Shown one piece after another: positions 1 through 7,838 of a stretch of DNA of 46,518 nucleotides. Both the position numbers and the translations under genes were made by a program. Numbering within the stretch: position 1 is the stretch's first letter; each line of letters starts with the position of its first letter. The notes below the pieces were generated by a model, which saw nothing but the letters and a program-made list of their open reading frames with translations, was not told the origin of the DNA and did not search any database. The DNA is from an uncultured Prevotella sp. (GTDB lineage Bacteria; Bacteroidota; Bacteroidia; Bacteroidales; Bacteroidaceae), in the NCBI GenBank assembly GCA_934203355.1, contig CAKPZC010000010.1, positions 1-46,518 on the forward strand, in the 5' to 3' direction.

Positions 1-108
1 GCCTCTGCTGAGTCTCTTAACGCTAAGATTAAACTCTTCAGAGCACAGTTGCATGGGGTTGTTGATGTTAAGTTCTTTCTGTTTAGGCTAAAAAATATCT
101 ATGCTTGA
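1..108 (+). mobile_element. C-terminal end of an ISL3-like transposase (partial)
   Basis: Frame 1 on the plus strand is open from the window edge to a TGA at 106-108 and encodes 35 residues including NAKIKLFRAQLHGVVD and FFLFRLKNIYA. This resembles the extreme C-terminus of DDE transposases of the ISL3 group (DDE_Tnp_ISL3), where an E-x-N-x-K-I-K helix carries the last acidic catalytic residue; here it reads ESLNAKIK. The rest lies outside the window, so completeness cannot be judged. It is the only plus-strand gene in the first 37 kb. Family assignment rests on motif memory only. Confidence 0.6.
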
Positions 109-117
109 CACAGGTTT

Positions 118-492
118 TTACAGGTGCTCCAGTTTGTAGCCGCTTTTTATATACATAATGTCCACCTCTTCTCTGTCGTCGTCAGATAGGTTCTCGTTTC
201 TCAACTTTTGGGTCAATTTAAAACACTCGCCATACTGTTCCAAATCCAAAAGACACATGCATGCAGAAGTCTGACTGAACACATACATCTTGCGTTCGTC
301 GTCGCTCCTTTTTGATTCGGTTTCTTTTCCTATGGCAATAAACACCTTTAGAGCCTCGTCAGTCTTATCGGCCTTCTTCAATTCGATGGCACGCGACAAA
401 CGCTTCTCCGTGTCTTCTATATTAAACGATTGTGCCCCCATCTGCATAAAATAGCAGATGAGGACAATAAGAGTTAGGGTTATTCTATTCAT
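118..492 (-). CDS. Exported TPR-like protein, probably truncated by the IS
   Basis: The 124-residue product has a signal peptide (MNRITLTLIVLICYFMQMGAQ) followed by helical, Lys/Glu-rich sequence with TPR-like spacing (AIELKKADKTDEALKVFIAIG near residues 35-55, then a second helix pair). It stops at 118, only 9 nt after the transposase stop, so the last codons and the stop are probably supplied by the insertion sequence. The intact relative would be a longer periplasmic TPR protein, possibly the sensor part of a regulator. A -7 box (520-527) and a paired palindrome lie directly upstream. Function unknown. Confidence 0.6.
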   Translation of the reverse strand: MNRITLTLIVLICYFMQMGAQSFNIEDTEKRLSRAIELKKADKTDEALKVFIAIGKETESKRSDDERKMYVFSQTSACMCLLDLEQYGECFKLTQKLRNENLSDDDREEVDIMYIKSGYKLEHL

Positions 493-519
493 ATTTCAGA
501 GCATATCTTGTATGTCCTA

Positions 520-585
520 CAAAGGTATACTTTTATTCGCTGCCACCGAAAAAAAAAGCGATTTTTATTCAGTGGTAGCGAATAA
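520..585 (-). promoter_or_regulatory. Promoter -7 box with paired palindromic operator (copy 1)
   Basis: On the minus strand TACCTTTG (520-527) matches the Bacteroidetes -7 box. Just upstream are two 21-nt imperfect palindromes, 533-553 and 565-585, with arms related to TTATTCG and CGAATAA. The starts are 32 nt apart, about three helical turns. The same pair occurs at 21817-21870 and 25685-25738. No good -33 box is visible. The arrangement suggests binding by a dimeric regulator. Confidence 0.5.
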
Positions 586-609
586 ATATTATTTTTTCTC
601 TTCATATCA

Positions 610-1209
610 TTACAATCCATAATATCCTTTTCCATGGCAACTCTTGCAAGTAATATGTGTATGTCCCCATGATTTCGGGAAGGATTTTCCGCATTCATTA
701 CATTTTACTTTATAAGAATTATCTAATCCATATTGTTCTGGAAAAGTATCGTATGGCATTCTTCCGCTTCCATTACAAGTTGTACATTTTTTGCTTGATG
801 CGTTAACGTTCGAATTATTTTGGACGCTATTGTTTGACTGGTTTCGATTGTTGTTCATCTGTGAATAGATTTCTCCCTTAAGTGCCCGCCATTCGCTTTT
901 GGTGTATTCAGAACCGTCAGCTTTTTTAAATTGTCTTTTAAAGTTTAGATATTCATTCTCTTCCTGAGCGTATACTTGGTCTATTGTTTGATTTGCCAAA
1001 GAATTCAACTCTGAGGTGTAATTTCTATTAAGGGCAGAAGTACCTGAGTTATAACTTGAAATACTTGTGCTTGTATAGGAAGCTGAGGGATAATAGCAGG
1101 TGTTTGCAAAATTTCCGAGACCAGCAAGGAAACCTTCGCCAAAACTACCACATGAAGTTAGGACTGTAGAAAAGGCAACACAGTAGATTAAAAACAACAA
1201 GTTCTTCAT
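610..1209 (-). CDS. Lipoprotein with two CxxCxGxG zinc-finger-like motifs
   Basis: The start is placed at MKNLLFL (1209) because it gives a lipoprotein signal with lipobox LTSC; the open frame extends 19 codons further upstream without a signal. The mature part is Ser/Asn/Tyr-rich, then has a charged segment (YLNFKRQFKKADGSEYTKSEW). Near the C-terminus are KKCTTCNGSGR and CKSCHGKGYYGL, flanking a CNECGK pair. These are DnaJ-type CxxCxGxG motifs, normally zinc ligands, which is unusual on a lipoprotein. It lies beyond the terminator at 1381-1412, so it is probably transcribed separately from the upstream operon. Function unknown. Confidence 0.7.
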   Translation of the reverse strand: MKNLLFLIYCVAFSTVLTSCGSFGEGFLAGLGNFANTCYYPSASYTSTSISSYNSGTSALNRNYTSELNSLANQTIDQVYAQEENEYLNFKRQFKKADGSEYTKSEWRALKGEIYSQMNNNRNQSNNSVQNNSNVNASSKKCTTCNGSGRMPYDTFPEQYGLDNSYKVKCNECGKSFPKSWGHTHITCKSCHGKGYYGL

Positions 1210-1380
1210 TTGAATATGCACTTTATTCGTGTCGTGCGCAACTTCTAAATGGTTTCTTTTTACCATTTATGATATAAGTTTAGGAAAAGTAACCAGTAGT
1301 ATTATTTTTTTTCTTCTTGTTCATGTCTTTACTGTTCCTACAAATGTTTATGTCTACTAAGACACAGCAAGGTATATAAA

Positions 1381-1412
1381 AGCCCGAATCAACAATATTG
1401 TCGGTTCGGGCT
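1381..1412 (-). terminator. Rho-independent terminator ending the long minus-strand unit
   Basis: An 8-bp GC-rich stem (AGCCCGAA paired with TTCGGGCT) encloses a 16-nt loop that can itself fold through CAATATTG. On the minus strand it is followed by TTTTATAT. It lies about 70 nt beyond the stop of the gene ending at 1485. The rest of the 1210-1484 gap shows no other clear feature. Confidence 0.75.
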
Positions 1413-1484
1413 TAAATATGTTTTTACGAAAAAATTAGAGAAGAGTAATAGCCTTTGCTATGTAAGAAACAAGCAGAAGCTACT

Positions 1485-2471
1485 TTAGTTATTCGGAATA
1501 AAGAAATCCTCTGGCGAGAAGTCGTCTTTTGTCTGGTTTGCTCTTCTGGGAGTCCAGGTTCTAACATGAATCTTCGGACTGCCTTCTTCTTGGAAATCCC
1601 AAAGCAGGAATACGTATCCGTCGTCGGAGTATTGTCTGCCGTTGTATTGCTGACTGTTCCATTTCTGGCGTAGTCTCACACCGTATATGTTAGGATTTGA
1701 ACCATGTCGCATCAGTTCAATGTCCGAAAAGTCGACATTTATGAATTCATTGCCTTTGAACAGATTCCTAAGATTATTGATATACTGCTGCTTGTTTTGT
1801 TTACTGTACACCACTTTCTCATTCACCTTTTGCGAGACACCGTCAATATTGTTTTTGCCTAATGTTCTGATAACACGACCAGTAATGATAAGAGCATCAT
1901 CGCTAAAGATTTCTTGCAGAGCATTGATGTTTTTCTCCACATAGTAGCTTCTGAAGTTCTCCACAAAGTTCAGAATCTCTCTTCTCATTCTAAGGTCAAC
2001 GTTAGAGTTGCTACCATGCAGAAGAGCTACATACGAGTTGTTGTCGATGGCTGTTCTAACACCCGTGATAACACCTTTCTTATTGAAGCTGATAGTCAAC
2101 TCCTTATGTATCTCGCCCTTGTAAGTATTGTCAATGGGTTTCATCTCCACAGGAATCTGTCTTATCTCATATCCAGTGAAGTCCTTCAGGCAAGACTGCA
2201 CATTATTGTTCCACTCACAACGAAAATGAATGTTTGTCCAAAGGCTTTTCAAACCACTTGCAGCCATTTCGTCAATGTCAACATTAGTGAGGTTCAACTG
2301 GCGATGGTTGGCTTCCGCATTGTTTATCTCGCTCAGCAACGACGACACGTTTCTTTCAACATTCACCTTAAGCGATTCATTGTATATGCCGTCGCTGAAC
2401 TGGAACGTCACCTGAGCAGACATCAACGATGAAACCAATACGACATAAAGTAAAAGAATATATCTTTTCAT
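1485..2471 (-). CDS. Exported hypothetical protein, paralogue of the gene at 23171-24136
   Basis: The 328-residue product has a signal peptide (MKRYILLLYVVLVSSLMSAQ). It resembles the protein at 23171-24136 along its length. Shared landmarks include VTFQF/VKFQF after the signal, a block of the form GYxxRQIPV, SFxKKGxITGVR, YYxEKNxxAL, and a C-terminal segment near VFxLWxFxxE. The middle (NFVENFRSYYVEKNINALQEIFSDDALIITG) recalls SnoaL/NTF2-like folds seen in DUF4440-type proteins, but this is a guess from sequence feel. It is the last gene before the terminator of the long unit. I do not recognise a named family. Confidence 0.7.
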   Translation of the reverse strand: MKRYILLLYVVLVSSLMSAQVTFQFSDGIYNESLKVNVERNVSSLLSEINNAEANHRQLNLTNVDIDEMAASGLKSLWTNIHFRCEWNNNVQSCLKDFTGYEIRQIPVEMKPIDNTYKGEIHKELTISFNKKGVITGVRTAIDNNSYVALLHGSNSNVDLRMRREILNFVENFRSYYVEKNINALQEIFSDDALIITGRVIRTLGKNNIDGVSQKVNEKVVYSKQNKQQYINNLRNLFKGNEFINVDFSDIELMRHGSNPNIYGVRLRQKWNSQQYNGRQYSDDGYVFLLWDFQEEGSPKIHVRTWTPRRANQTKDDFSPEDFFIPNN

Positions 2472-2497
2472 AAAGCTTTGATTATTTTATATGCAGA

Positions 2498-3205
2498 TTA
2501 TTTTACACGCACACATATAGGTGCACAGTTTTTAAATGATTTCATGCCTTCAGAGTCAACAACCATTCCTGTCTTCACGTCCGTTCTTGCGCCATTTTTC
2601 ACTGGTGAGAGAACACCCACTATTTGTCGGTCAACGTTCATCATCACAAGATAACATTCGTTTTGATTGAGCATGGAATTGAATTTGCCCCACGAGTCAA
2701 TAAGGTTGTTGTCCAAAGCCATGTCAAGCAAGTACTGCAACTGTACGAAGGAGCTCACATCACAAACCTTCTTGATTATGTCAGGCCAGTTAGCCGACCC
2801 CAATACTGGAGTTGTATTTGTATTATTGTTGTTAGTATTTGTGTTCACGCTTGTGTTGGGATGGAAAGTCATAGCCTCTTTCTTCTCAACAATGGTTTTA
2901 GCCACATACACCAACACCATTATAGCATCGCCACGGTTTACGCTCTTTTGTTGCAAGTTAGCCATTATCTTGTCCTCGCCAATCTCCTCTATCTCCATTT
3001 CCTCACAGTAGTTGGCTATATTCTCCTTAAGATAACTGAACGCTATGTTCTTAGCTTCGTCAACACTTGCGGCAGTAGCCTCAGCAGTGAAATATTTGCC
3101 CGACAGTTTTATTTCGTTGATAGCCTCAACAGTATCTTGTGCAAAGCACGACAGAGCGCAAGCAACCAGTGCCACAACAAATGTGCATAATCGTCTTAAT
3201 GTCAT
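2498..3205 (-). CDS. Exported hypothetical protein, LPP20/FlgT-like N-terminus
   Basis: The 235-residue product has a signal peptide ending ALSCFAQ. After it comes IKLSGKYFTAEATAASVDEAKNIAF, resembling the small alpha/beta module of LPP20/FlgT-like exported proteins, in which a strand-helix unit carries an SxxEAxxxA pattern. A Thr/Asn-rich linker (NTNTNNNNTNTT) separates it from a C-terminal domain (QLQYLLDMALDNNLIDSWGKFNSM) that I do not recognise. Its start overlaps the previous gene's stop by 4 nt, indicating translational coupling. Role unknown. Confidence 0.65.
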   Translation of the reverse strand: MTLRRLCTFVVALVACALSCFAQDTVEAINEIKLSGKYFTAEATAASVDEAKNIAFSYLKENIANYCEEMEIEEIGEDKIMANLQQKSVNRGDAIMVLVYVAKTIVEKKEAMTFHPNTSVNTNTNNNNTNTTPVLGSANWPDIIKKVCDVSSFVQLQYLLDMALDNNLIDSWGKFNSMLNQNECYLVMMNVDRQIVGVLSPVKNGARTDVKTGMVVDSEGMKSFKNCAPICVRVK

Positions 3206-4314
3206 TTCGCTTTCTTTGTTTTAATGTCGTTGTAGAGGTTCTTCACATTTGTCGTTGGAGTGTAGAGATATGCTTTTGAATTAATCATCAACTTGTTTGT
3301 GGCAATATCCTTCACATCACATTCCAGACTAAAGATATGGTCGTAGCCAGTCTCCTTATTATATATAAACATGGCACCATAAAACTTGCCATCCTTCATC
3401 TCCTCGAAACTGAAATAAGGAATGCAACCCTGACTCTTTACAAACTCCATAAACTGTCTTACACTGACGGTAGCAGTCTCGTTTTGCTTGTCGCTTGCTA
3501 TCATCGTAATCGACATCTTGGCTTCGGGAATACTCTTGCAGTTAAGCAACATAGTGTTAGCAATAGTCTGCACAGGATACTTTGGGTCGATCACTGGCAC
3601 ATAGTCCTGCTTTCCGCTGAGCCTATAATATGTTGTGTTGGTTACGGTAGGCAGTATATAGTTCTTGCCAGGCAGAGTATACAGAGTATCTTCAAGATCT
3701 CTAACCGTTCTTAGATTAGCTACGTCAATGTCGCATTCTGCAGGTTGCTGCTTAGGCTTATACGCTTTCAGGTCGCGCATAAAGTTATGCTCAAGTTCCT
3801 TGCGTGGCGTACTCAGCAAGAGGTCGTATTTTATGGGTATAAGCATGTTGACAACTTCCGTCTTGCCCTCTTTCCATACCGCTTGATACGCCTTGTTGTC
3901 TATCTTGCCTATAGTGAACGAAGCCGAGTCGGTAATGGCGAGCAAATTGCTCCATCCACCCTTAACAAACTTAGCGTCCATATACTTCAGATTGTTTCTT
4001 GTCAGTTTAAATGTCTGGCACAGCAGTCCGCTCTCTATGAACTCAAGCACGGCATTGTTGTCCTTCTGGCGGTAGGCATTGCGGAACAGACTTAATCCTA
4101 TATGCTCCACCATACCATTGTCATTCTTCTTGACAACAATCTTATACTTGTCCTTTGGGAAGACAGAATAGCCAACCTTAAGAGTGTCCAGACCGTCCAG
4201 CTTCAGTTCCGCAGCAACCCTTTTCAGTTCTTCCGTCTTGAACGACATGTTTTGTGCCACGCCTTCTGTTGCAACACACAACAGAAGGACAATGGCAGAT
4301 AAAATGGTTCTCAT
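3202..4314 (-). CDS. Exported hypothetical protein (370 aa)
   Basis: A clear signal peptide (MRTILSAIVLLLCVATEGVAQ) precedes a soluble protein with no motif that I recognise. It is rich in alternating strand-like segments (YKIVVKKNDNGMVEHIGLSLF; YRLSGKQDYVPVIDPKYPVQ) and contains two isolated cysteines. It sits between the Sel1 protein and the gene at 2498-3205, overlapping the latter by 4 nt, so the three are probably co-translated from one message. A periplasmic or outer-membrane-associated role in the same system is an inference from position. Confidence 0.65.
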   Translation of the reverse strand: MRTILSAIVLLLCVATEGVAQNMSFKTEELKRVAAELKLDGLDTLKVGYSVFPKDKYKIVVKKNDNGMVEHIGLSLFRNAYRQKDNNAVLEFIESGLLCQTFKLTRNNLKYMDAKFVKGGWSNLLAITDSASFTIGKIDNKAYQAVWKEGKTEVVNMLIPIKYDLLLSTPRKELEHNFMRDLKAYKPKQQPAECDIDVANLRTVRDLEDTLYTLPGKNYILPTVTNTTYYRLSGKQDYVPVIDPKYPVQTIANTMLLNCKSIPEAKMSITMIASDKQNETATVSVRQFMEFVKSQGCIPYFSFEEMKDGKFYGAMFIYNKETGYDHIFSLECDVKDIATNKLMINSKAYLYTPTTNVKNLYNDIKTKKAK

Positions 4315-4329
4315 ATATGTTTAGTTTTT

Positions 4330-5940
4330 TTATTCAAACGTTATGCCACGCAGCAAAGCAGTCCAGGCGTTGCCCACTTTTCCGCGCTTGGCAATCTCTT
4401 TTGCCATCTCGGCATCTTTCTTCACACCGCCAAGTCCCTGCTGATAGCAAGAAGCAAGATTGTCGGCAGCCTCCTTAGAGAGATAACCGTTCAGCAAGGC
4501 ATCATTATAATAAGCTATAGCCTTCGATATGTCCTTGTTGACAATCTTTCCAGTGAAATACAAGTTGCCAAGTTCACATTTTGCAGGTGCATATCCACCC
4601 TCAGATGCCTTTTCGTAGCATTCCACCACCTTGTTCTTGTCAGCCTTCACCGCATTACTTCCTTCAAAGTAGAGCTTTGCGAGCAGATAGTTGGCATAAG
4701 GGTCATCAGCCTTTGCAGCCTTGTCGTAATAAGCCATCATCTTCTTTTCGTTGGCTTTTTTCCACGACTTGTCGGCATAGCAGAGTCCGAGCAATGTAGA
4801 AGCCACGGCAATGTTTTTCTTTTCGAGAATAGTAAGCTCCTTCACAGCCGTAGCATAATCGGGCGTCGTCGATTCCATAAATGTCATGGCATGTACAAAC
4901 GAGTAGAAGTCGGTGTTCTTCCATCCGTTCTTTATCTCCACATTAGGTTCGTTGAGAAGCTTTTGGAAGTTGGCTTTCATTCCCTTTGAGGCTGCATCGG
5001 CAAGCCATTGCAGCGCAATGACATAGTTCTGCTTCACGCCCTGTCCGTTCTTATACATTATTCCCACATTCCATACTGCCACAGGATTGTTCTTGGCAGC
5101 CGCAAGTTTATACAAGCCCATAGCCTTGGCATAGTCCTGCTGAATGCCGTCGCCCTTGTACAGCAAGTCGCCGAGCATCATCATCGCATTAGGCACATTC
5201 TTTTTAGCAGCCTTGTCGAGATATGCCGCAGCCTGAGCCTTATTCACCTTAATGCCTTTGCCATTGCAGAGATAATCGCCACATTTATATTCCGACACAG
5301 CGTCGCCTTTGCTCGCAGCCTTTTGGTAGTAAGGCAAAGCCTCGGCATACATCTTTGCCTGGTCGTAGATGGTTGCCACTCTTACCGCAGCCTCAATGGA
5401 GTTGTTGGCTGCTGCCATCTTCAAGTATTTCAGTGCAAGCTCATTGTTCTTCTTCACAGTGTTTCCACATCCATTGTAGTAGATGTCGGCAAGCAGGTTT
5501 ATATCGAAAGCCGACTTGTTCTTTGCCACATTCTCTTCGCGTTGCTTCACCAATTCAGCGTTGCCAGCCTTTATCGACTCCTTATAGAGTTTCACAGCCA
5601 TCACAGAGTCCTGCTTAATGCCACGTCCAAATTGGTAGCAGAGTCCCATGTTAGCTATAGCCTTTACATGTTTCTGCTTGGCAGCCATACTAAACCATTT
5701 CAGAGCCACATCATAGTTCTGCTTCACTTTCTTGCCAGAGTAGTAGTATGTGCCGAGAGTGTTTTGAGCCTCGCTGTTGCCCTTCTTTGCAGCATCGGTC
5801 AACTTCCTCACCTCTACAGAGTCAGCATTCACTGCCGCAGGCTTTGCCTGTCTGTTCGGGGTTGTTTTTTTCTGAGCTGTGGCATTATAGGCAGTAAATA
5901 AAGCCATTGCCACAGTCAGCATTATACATTTATATCTCAT
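4330..5940 (-). CDS. Exported Sel1-repeat (TPR-like) protein
   Basis: The 536-residue product has a signal peptide (MRYKCIMLTVAMALFTAYNATA) and then roughly ten Sel1-like repeats. Each has the pattern A-x-x-x-LGxxYxxGxGVxxDxxxAxxxYxxAA; good examples are TLGTYYYSGKKVKQNYDVAL and MLGDLLYKGDGIQQDYAKAM. Sel1 repeats form alpha solenoids used for protein-protein contacts, and exported ones often act as adaptors in signalling or secretion. The gene lies 15 nt upstream of the 370-aa exported protein and downstream of the acidic protein at 5976-6782. A scaffold role in the phospho-signalling locus is plausible but unproven. Confidence 0.85.
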   Translation of the reverse strand: MRYKCIMLTVAMALFTAYNATAQKKTTPNRQAKPAAVNADSVEVRKLTDAAKKGNSEAQNTLGTYYYSGKKVKQNYDVALKWFSMAAKQKHVKAIANMGLCYQFGRGIKQDSVMAVKLYKESIKAGNAELVKQREENVAKNKSAFDINLLADIYYNGCGNTVKKNNELALKYLKMAAANNSIEAAVRVATIYDQAKMYAEALPYYQKAASKGDAVSEYKCGDYLCNGKGIKVNKAQAAAYLDKAAKKNVPNAMMMLGDLLYKGDGIQQDYAKAMGLYKLAAAKNNPVAVWNVGIMYKNGQGVKQNYVIALQWLADAASKGMKANFQKLLNEPNVEIKNGWKNTDFYSFVHAMTFMESTTPDYATAVKELTILEKKNIAVASTLLGLCYADKSWKKANEKKMMAYYDKAAKADDPYANYLLAKLYFEGSNAVKADKNKVVECYEKASEGGYAPAKCELGNLYFTGKIVNKDISKAIAYYNDALLNGYLSKEAADNLASCYQQGLGGVKKDAEMAKEIAKRGKVGNAWTALLRGITFE

Positions 5941-5975
5941 AGTTTTTGTTGGTCTTTTGATTTAACATACCTTTA

Positions 5976-6782
5976 TTATCCAAGGTCCACAACGTCGTCC
6001 ATAGCATTGTCCACAACAGCATCCGTTGGGTTGTCGCTATCGTTCTGTGCCAAATAGCCATAGTCATCATTGTTGGTGCCAATGATGCTTTCGGTGTCGC
6101 TCACAGTGAGAGTAGAAGGCACCTCAGCCAACACATTGCCAGTATCGTCGGTAACAACATCATACGAGCCATTTCCGTTTACGTCCACCATATACAGGGT
6201 TTCGCCATTGTCACCTACAATCTGTGCCGCTGTCAACACCTCGCCGTCAACGGTCTCCACTGTTCCCACCGCTGCAATATCCATATTCTCCATGTCGATG
6301 TCGGTAGGGTCAACCATTATAACGTCGTCTGTCAGGTTTTGTGCCACGAGGTTAGGGTCAACATCAGGAATATCGTCCACGTTGACTTCTGTGTTCACCT
6401 CATTAGTAGAAGATTCATTAGCCGATGGTCCATTGGTTTGAGCCGGTTCTTCTACAGTGGCCTGTGGTTGTGGCTCTGTGGTAGATGTTGTTGCAGCAGG
6501 TTCTGCTGTTTGTGTTGTTGCACTTGCGGCATTGTCTTGTGCTGCGTTGTGAGTGTCTGTAGCCTGTGTTGTTGCATTGTTGGCATTCGTCTCTCCTGCA
6601 ATAGGGGCAGTAGGGTTGTCATCTATTGAATCCACAATATCTATGTCTTCCTCACCTCTTATAATATCGGCAGTTACCATAACACCTGCACCAGCCATAG
6701 CTGCTCCAGCTAATGCTGCACCTTTCTTCAAGTTCTCTTTTGAGTTTTCGTTGATGTTCAAAGCCTGTGTCTCCATAATCAA
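5976..6782 (-). CDS. Acidic, low-complexity protein with Ala/Gly-rich N-terminal hydrophobic segment
   Basis: The start may be M1 or M3 (METQALN, 6776). Residues about 18-42 (KKGAALAGAAMAGAGVMVTA) form a small-residue hydrophobic stretch. Then come a Thr/Ala/Gln/Asn-rich disordered region and a strongly acidic tail with a DxNGxGxxDxV calcium-loop-like motif (DVNGNGSYDVVTDD). The N-terminal arrangement and an IMVDP motif are shared with the acidic protein at 31609-32202, at the other end of the SUMF/kinase region, so the two may be distant paralogues. A dedicated promoter (6828-6858) lies upstream. Function unknown. Confidence 0.65.
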   Translation of the reverse strand: MIMETQALNINENSKENLKKGAALAGAAMAGAGVMVTADIIRGEEDIDIVDSIDDNPTAPIAGETNANNATTQATDTHNAAQDNAASATTQTAEPAATTSTTEPQPQATVEEPAQTNGPSANESSTNEVNTEVNVDDIPDVDPNLVAQNLTDDVIMVDPTDIDMENMDIAAVGTVETVDGEVLTAAQIVGDNGETLYMVDVNGNGSYDVVTDDTGNVLAEVPSTLTVSDTESIIGTNNDDYGYLAQNDSDNPTDAVVDNAMDDVVDLG

Positions 6783-6827
6783 TGTTTTTATAGGGTTTAT
6801 AATTCCGTTTTGTTTTTATTTCTGATG

Positions 6828-6858
6828 CAAAGATAGGACTTATTTATATCTCAGCCAA
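6828..6858 (-). promoter_or_regulatory. Bacteroidetes-type promoter for the acidic protein gene
   Basis: On the minus strand a TTG (6856-6858) is followed after 20 nt by TATCTTTG (6828-6835), matching the TTG/TAnnTTTG pattern. It lies about 46 nt before the start at 6782. It implies that the left part of the unit can be transcribed independently of the SUMF array. Confidence 0.6.
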
Positions 6859-6885
6859 GTCTTTTTCTTCATGTTGCTTCAATGG

Positions 6886-7737
6886 CTAAGTTTCTTTGAC
6901 GAAACCAAGGGTTTCTCTGACGAAGTCGAAAAATCGGCTTTTTATTGTTTTCCTTGGCTTGTTTATTGTGTAGGTTATGTTCTCTTTCTTGTCTGTTCTG
7001 TCATCGTCTATGCCATCTATCTCTACGATATAAGCCGTGTTGTTGTCGTGGCTGTTTCTGCATATAGTCGCCAACTCTTTTGTTCTCTCTTCAAGAGAAA
7101 TGTCGGATGTCAGTATCTCAGCCAAGTCGTCGTTGTCGACCATACCATATACTCCATCTGTACATAGCATAAACACGTCATGTGGCTTTATGTCGCGTAT
7201 CAGGGTTATTGTCGGAGTCATATAGCGGTCTTTGTCGTCAGTAACGAACAAACATTTTGTTATGACATTACCTTTAGGATGATTTTTGACTTCCTCTGGC
7301 TTTATCTCTCCACTGTCGAGTAAATCGTTTACGAGCGAATGGTCTTTGGTTTGAAACACCACTCCCTCTCCCTTGCGTATCTGATAGATGCGACTGTCGC
7401 CAAGATGCGCCAAGAGCATTCCCTCGTCGGTCTTTGCCATAAAAGCAAGTGTTGTAGCCATTGATGCACAAACAGCCCTGTTTTTGTATAATGTCTTGTA
7501 TGCTTCGTTTGTAAGACTTACAATGTCAGTTGCTTTTAAATTGCCGCAGTCGTTATTAGCAAGATTATGTTCGAACGATTGACAAACAAGACTGCTGGCT
7601 ATCTCACCATGGTCTCTGCCACCAACACCATCGCATACAACAAAAAAAGAAGTGTGGGCTGTTGGCTCTGTTGGTGAAAGACAGTCTTGTTGAGAAGGGC
7701 GGTTGCCAAGTTGAGAGAAAAAACAATGGTGTAGCAT
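6886..7737 (-). CDS. PP2C-family protein phosphatase
   Basis: The 283-residue product carries PP2C motifs in order: NRPSQQDC near the N-terminus (metal-site Asp), VVCDGVGGRDHGEIAS near residues 33-48, LAHLGDSRIYQIR, and LCTDGVYGMVDNDDLAE. It lacks a signal peptide and membrane segments, so it should be cytoplasmic. Bacterial PP2C enzymes dephosphorylate Ser/Thr sites laid down by Hanks-type kinases; the matching kinase is at 27624-29138 with two FHA proteins beyond. Phosphatase and kinase flank the SUMF array. The last 30 residues are basic and then hydrophobic (KSRFFDFVRETLGFVKET) and are not part of the core fold. Confidence 0.88.
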   Translation of the reverse strand: MLHHCFFSQLGNRPSQQDCLSPTEPTAHTSFFVVCDGVGGRDHGEIASSLVCQSFEHNLANNDCGNLKATDIVSLTNEAYKTLYKNRAVCASMATTLAFMAKTDEGMLLAHLGDSRIYQIRKGEGVVFQTKDHSLVNDLLDSGEIKPEEVKNHPKGNVITKCLFVTDDKDRYMTPTITLIRDIKPHDVFMLCTDGVYGMVDNDDLAEILTSDISLEERTKELATICRNSHDNNTAYIVEIDGIDDDRTDKKENITYTINKPRKTIKSRFFDFVRETLGFVKET

Positions 7738-7790
7738 AGAAGAAATTTTAAAATGAAAAATGGAGTGGGGTGTTATGGGTGTTTTTTGAA

Positions 7791-7838
7791 GCTTAGGACA
7801 TTAATAATAAGAGTGGAAAACTCGAAACAAGAAAGTCG
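7791..7838 (-). repeat. 48-nt conserved tail after variable region A
   Basis: This is copy 1 of a non-coding sequence found directly after the stop codon of eight SUMF genes. In the coding direction it begins CGACTTTCTTGTTTCGAG and ends AATGTCCTAAGC. It accompanies only genes with the DGR-like signature. Confidence 0.8.

Noticed and set aside
533..585. Palindrome pair as terminal inverted repeats of an insertion sequence
   Set aside because: No transposase lies between copies, each site is a self-contained palindrome, and two of three copies sit next to -7 promoter boxes.
489..698. Minus-strand open frame of 69 codons upstream of the TPR-like gene
   Set aside because: It overlaps the palindrome pair and the end of the lipoprotein gene, has no protein-like pattern, and is better explained by the operator region.
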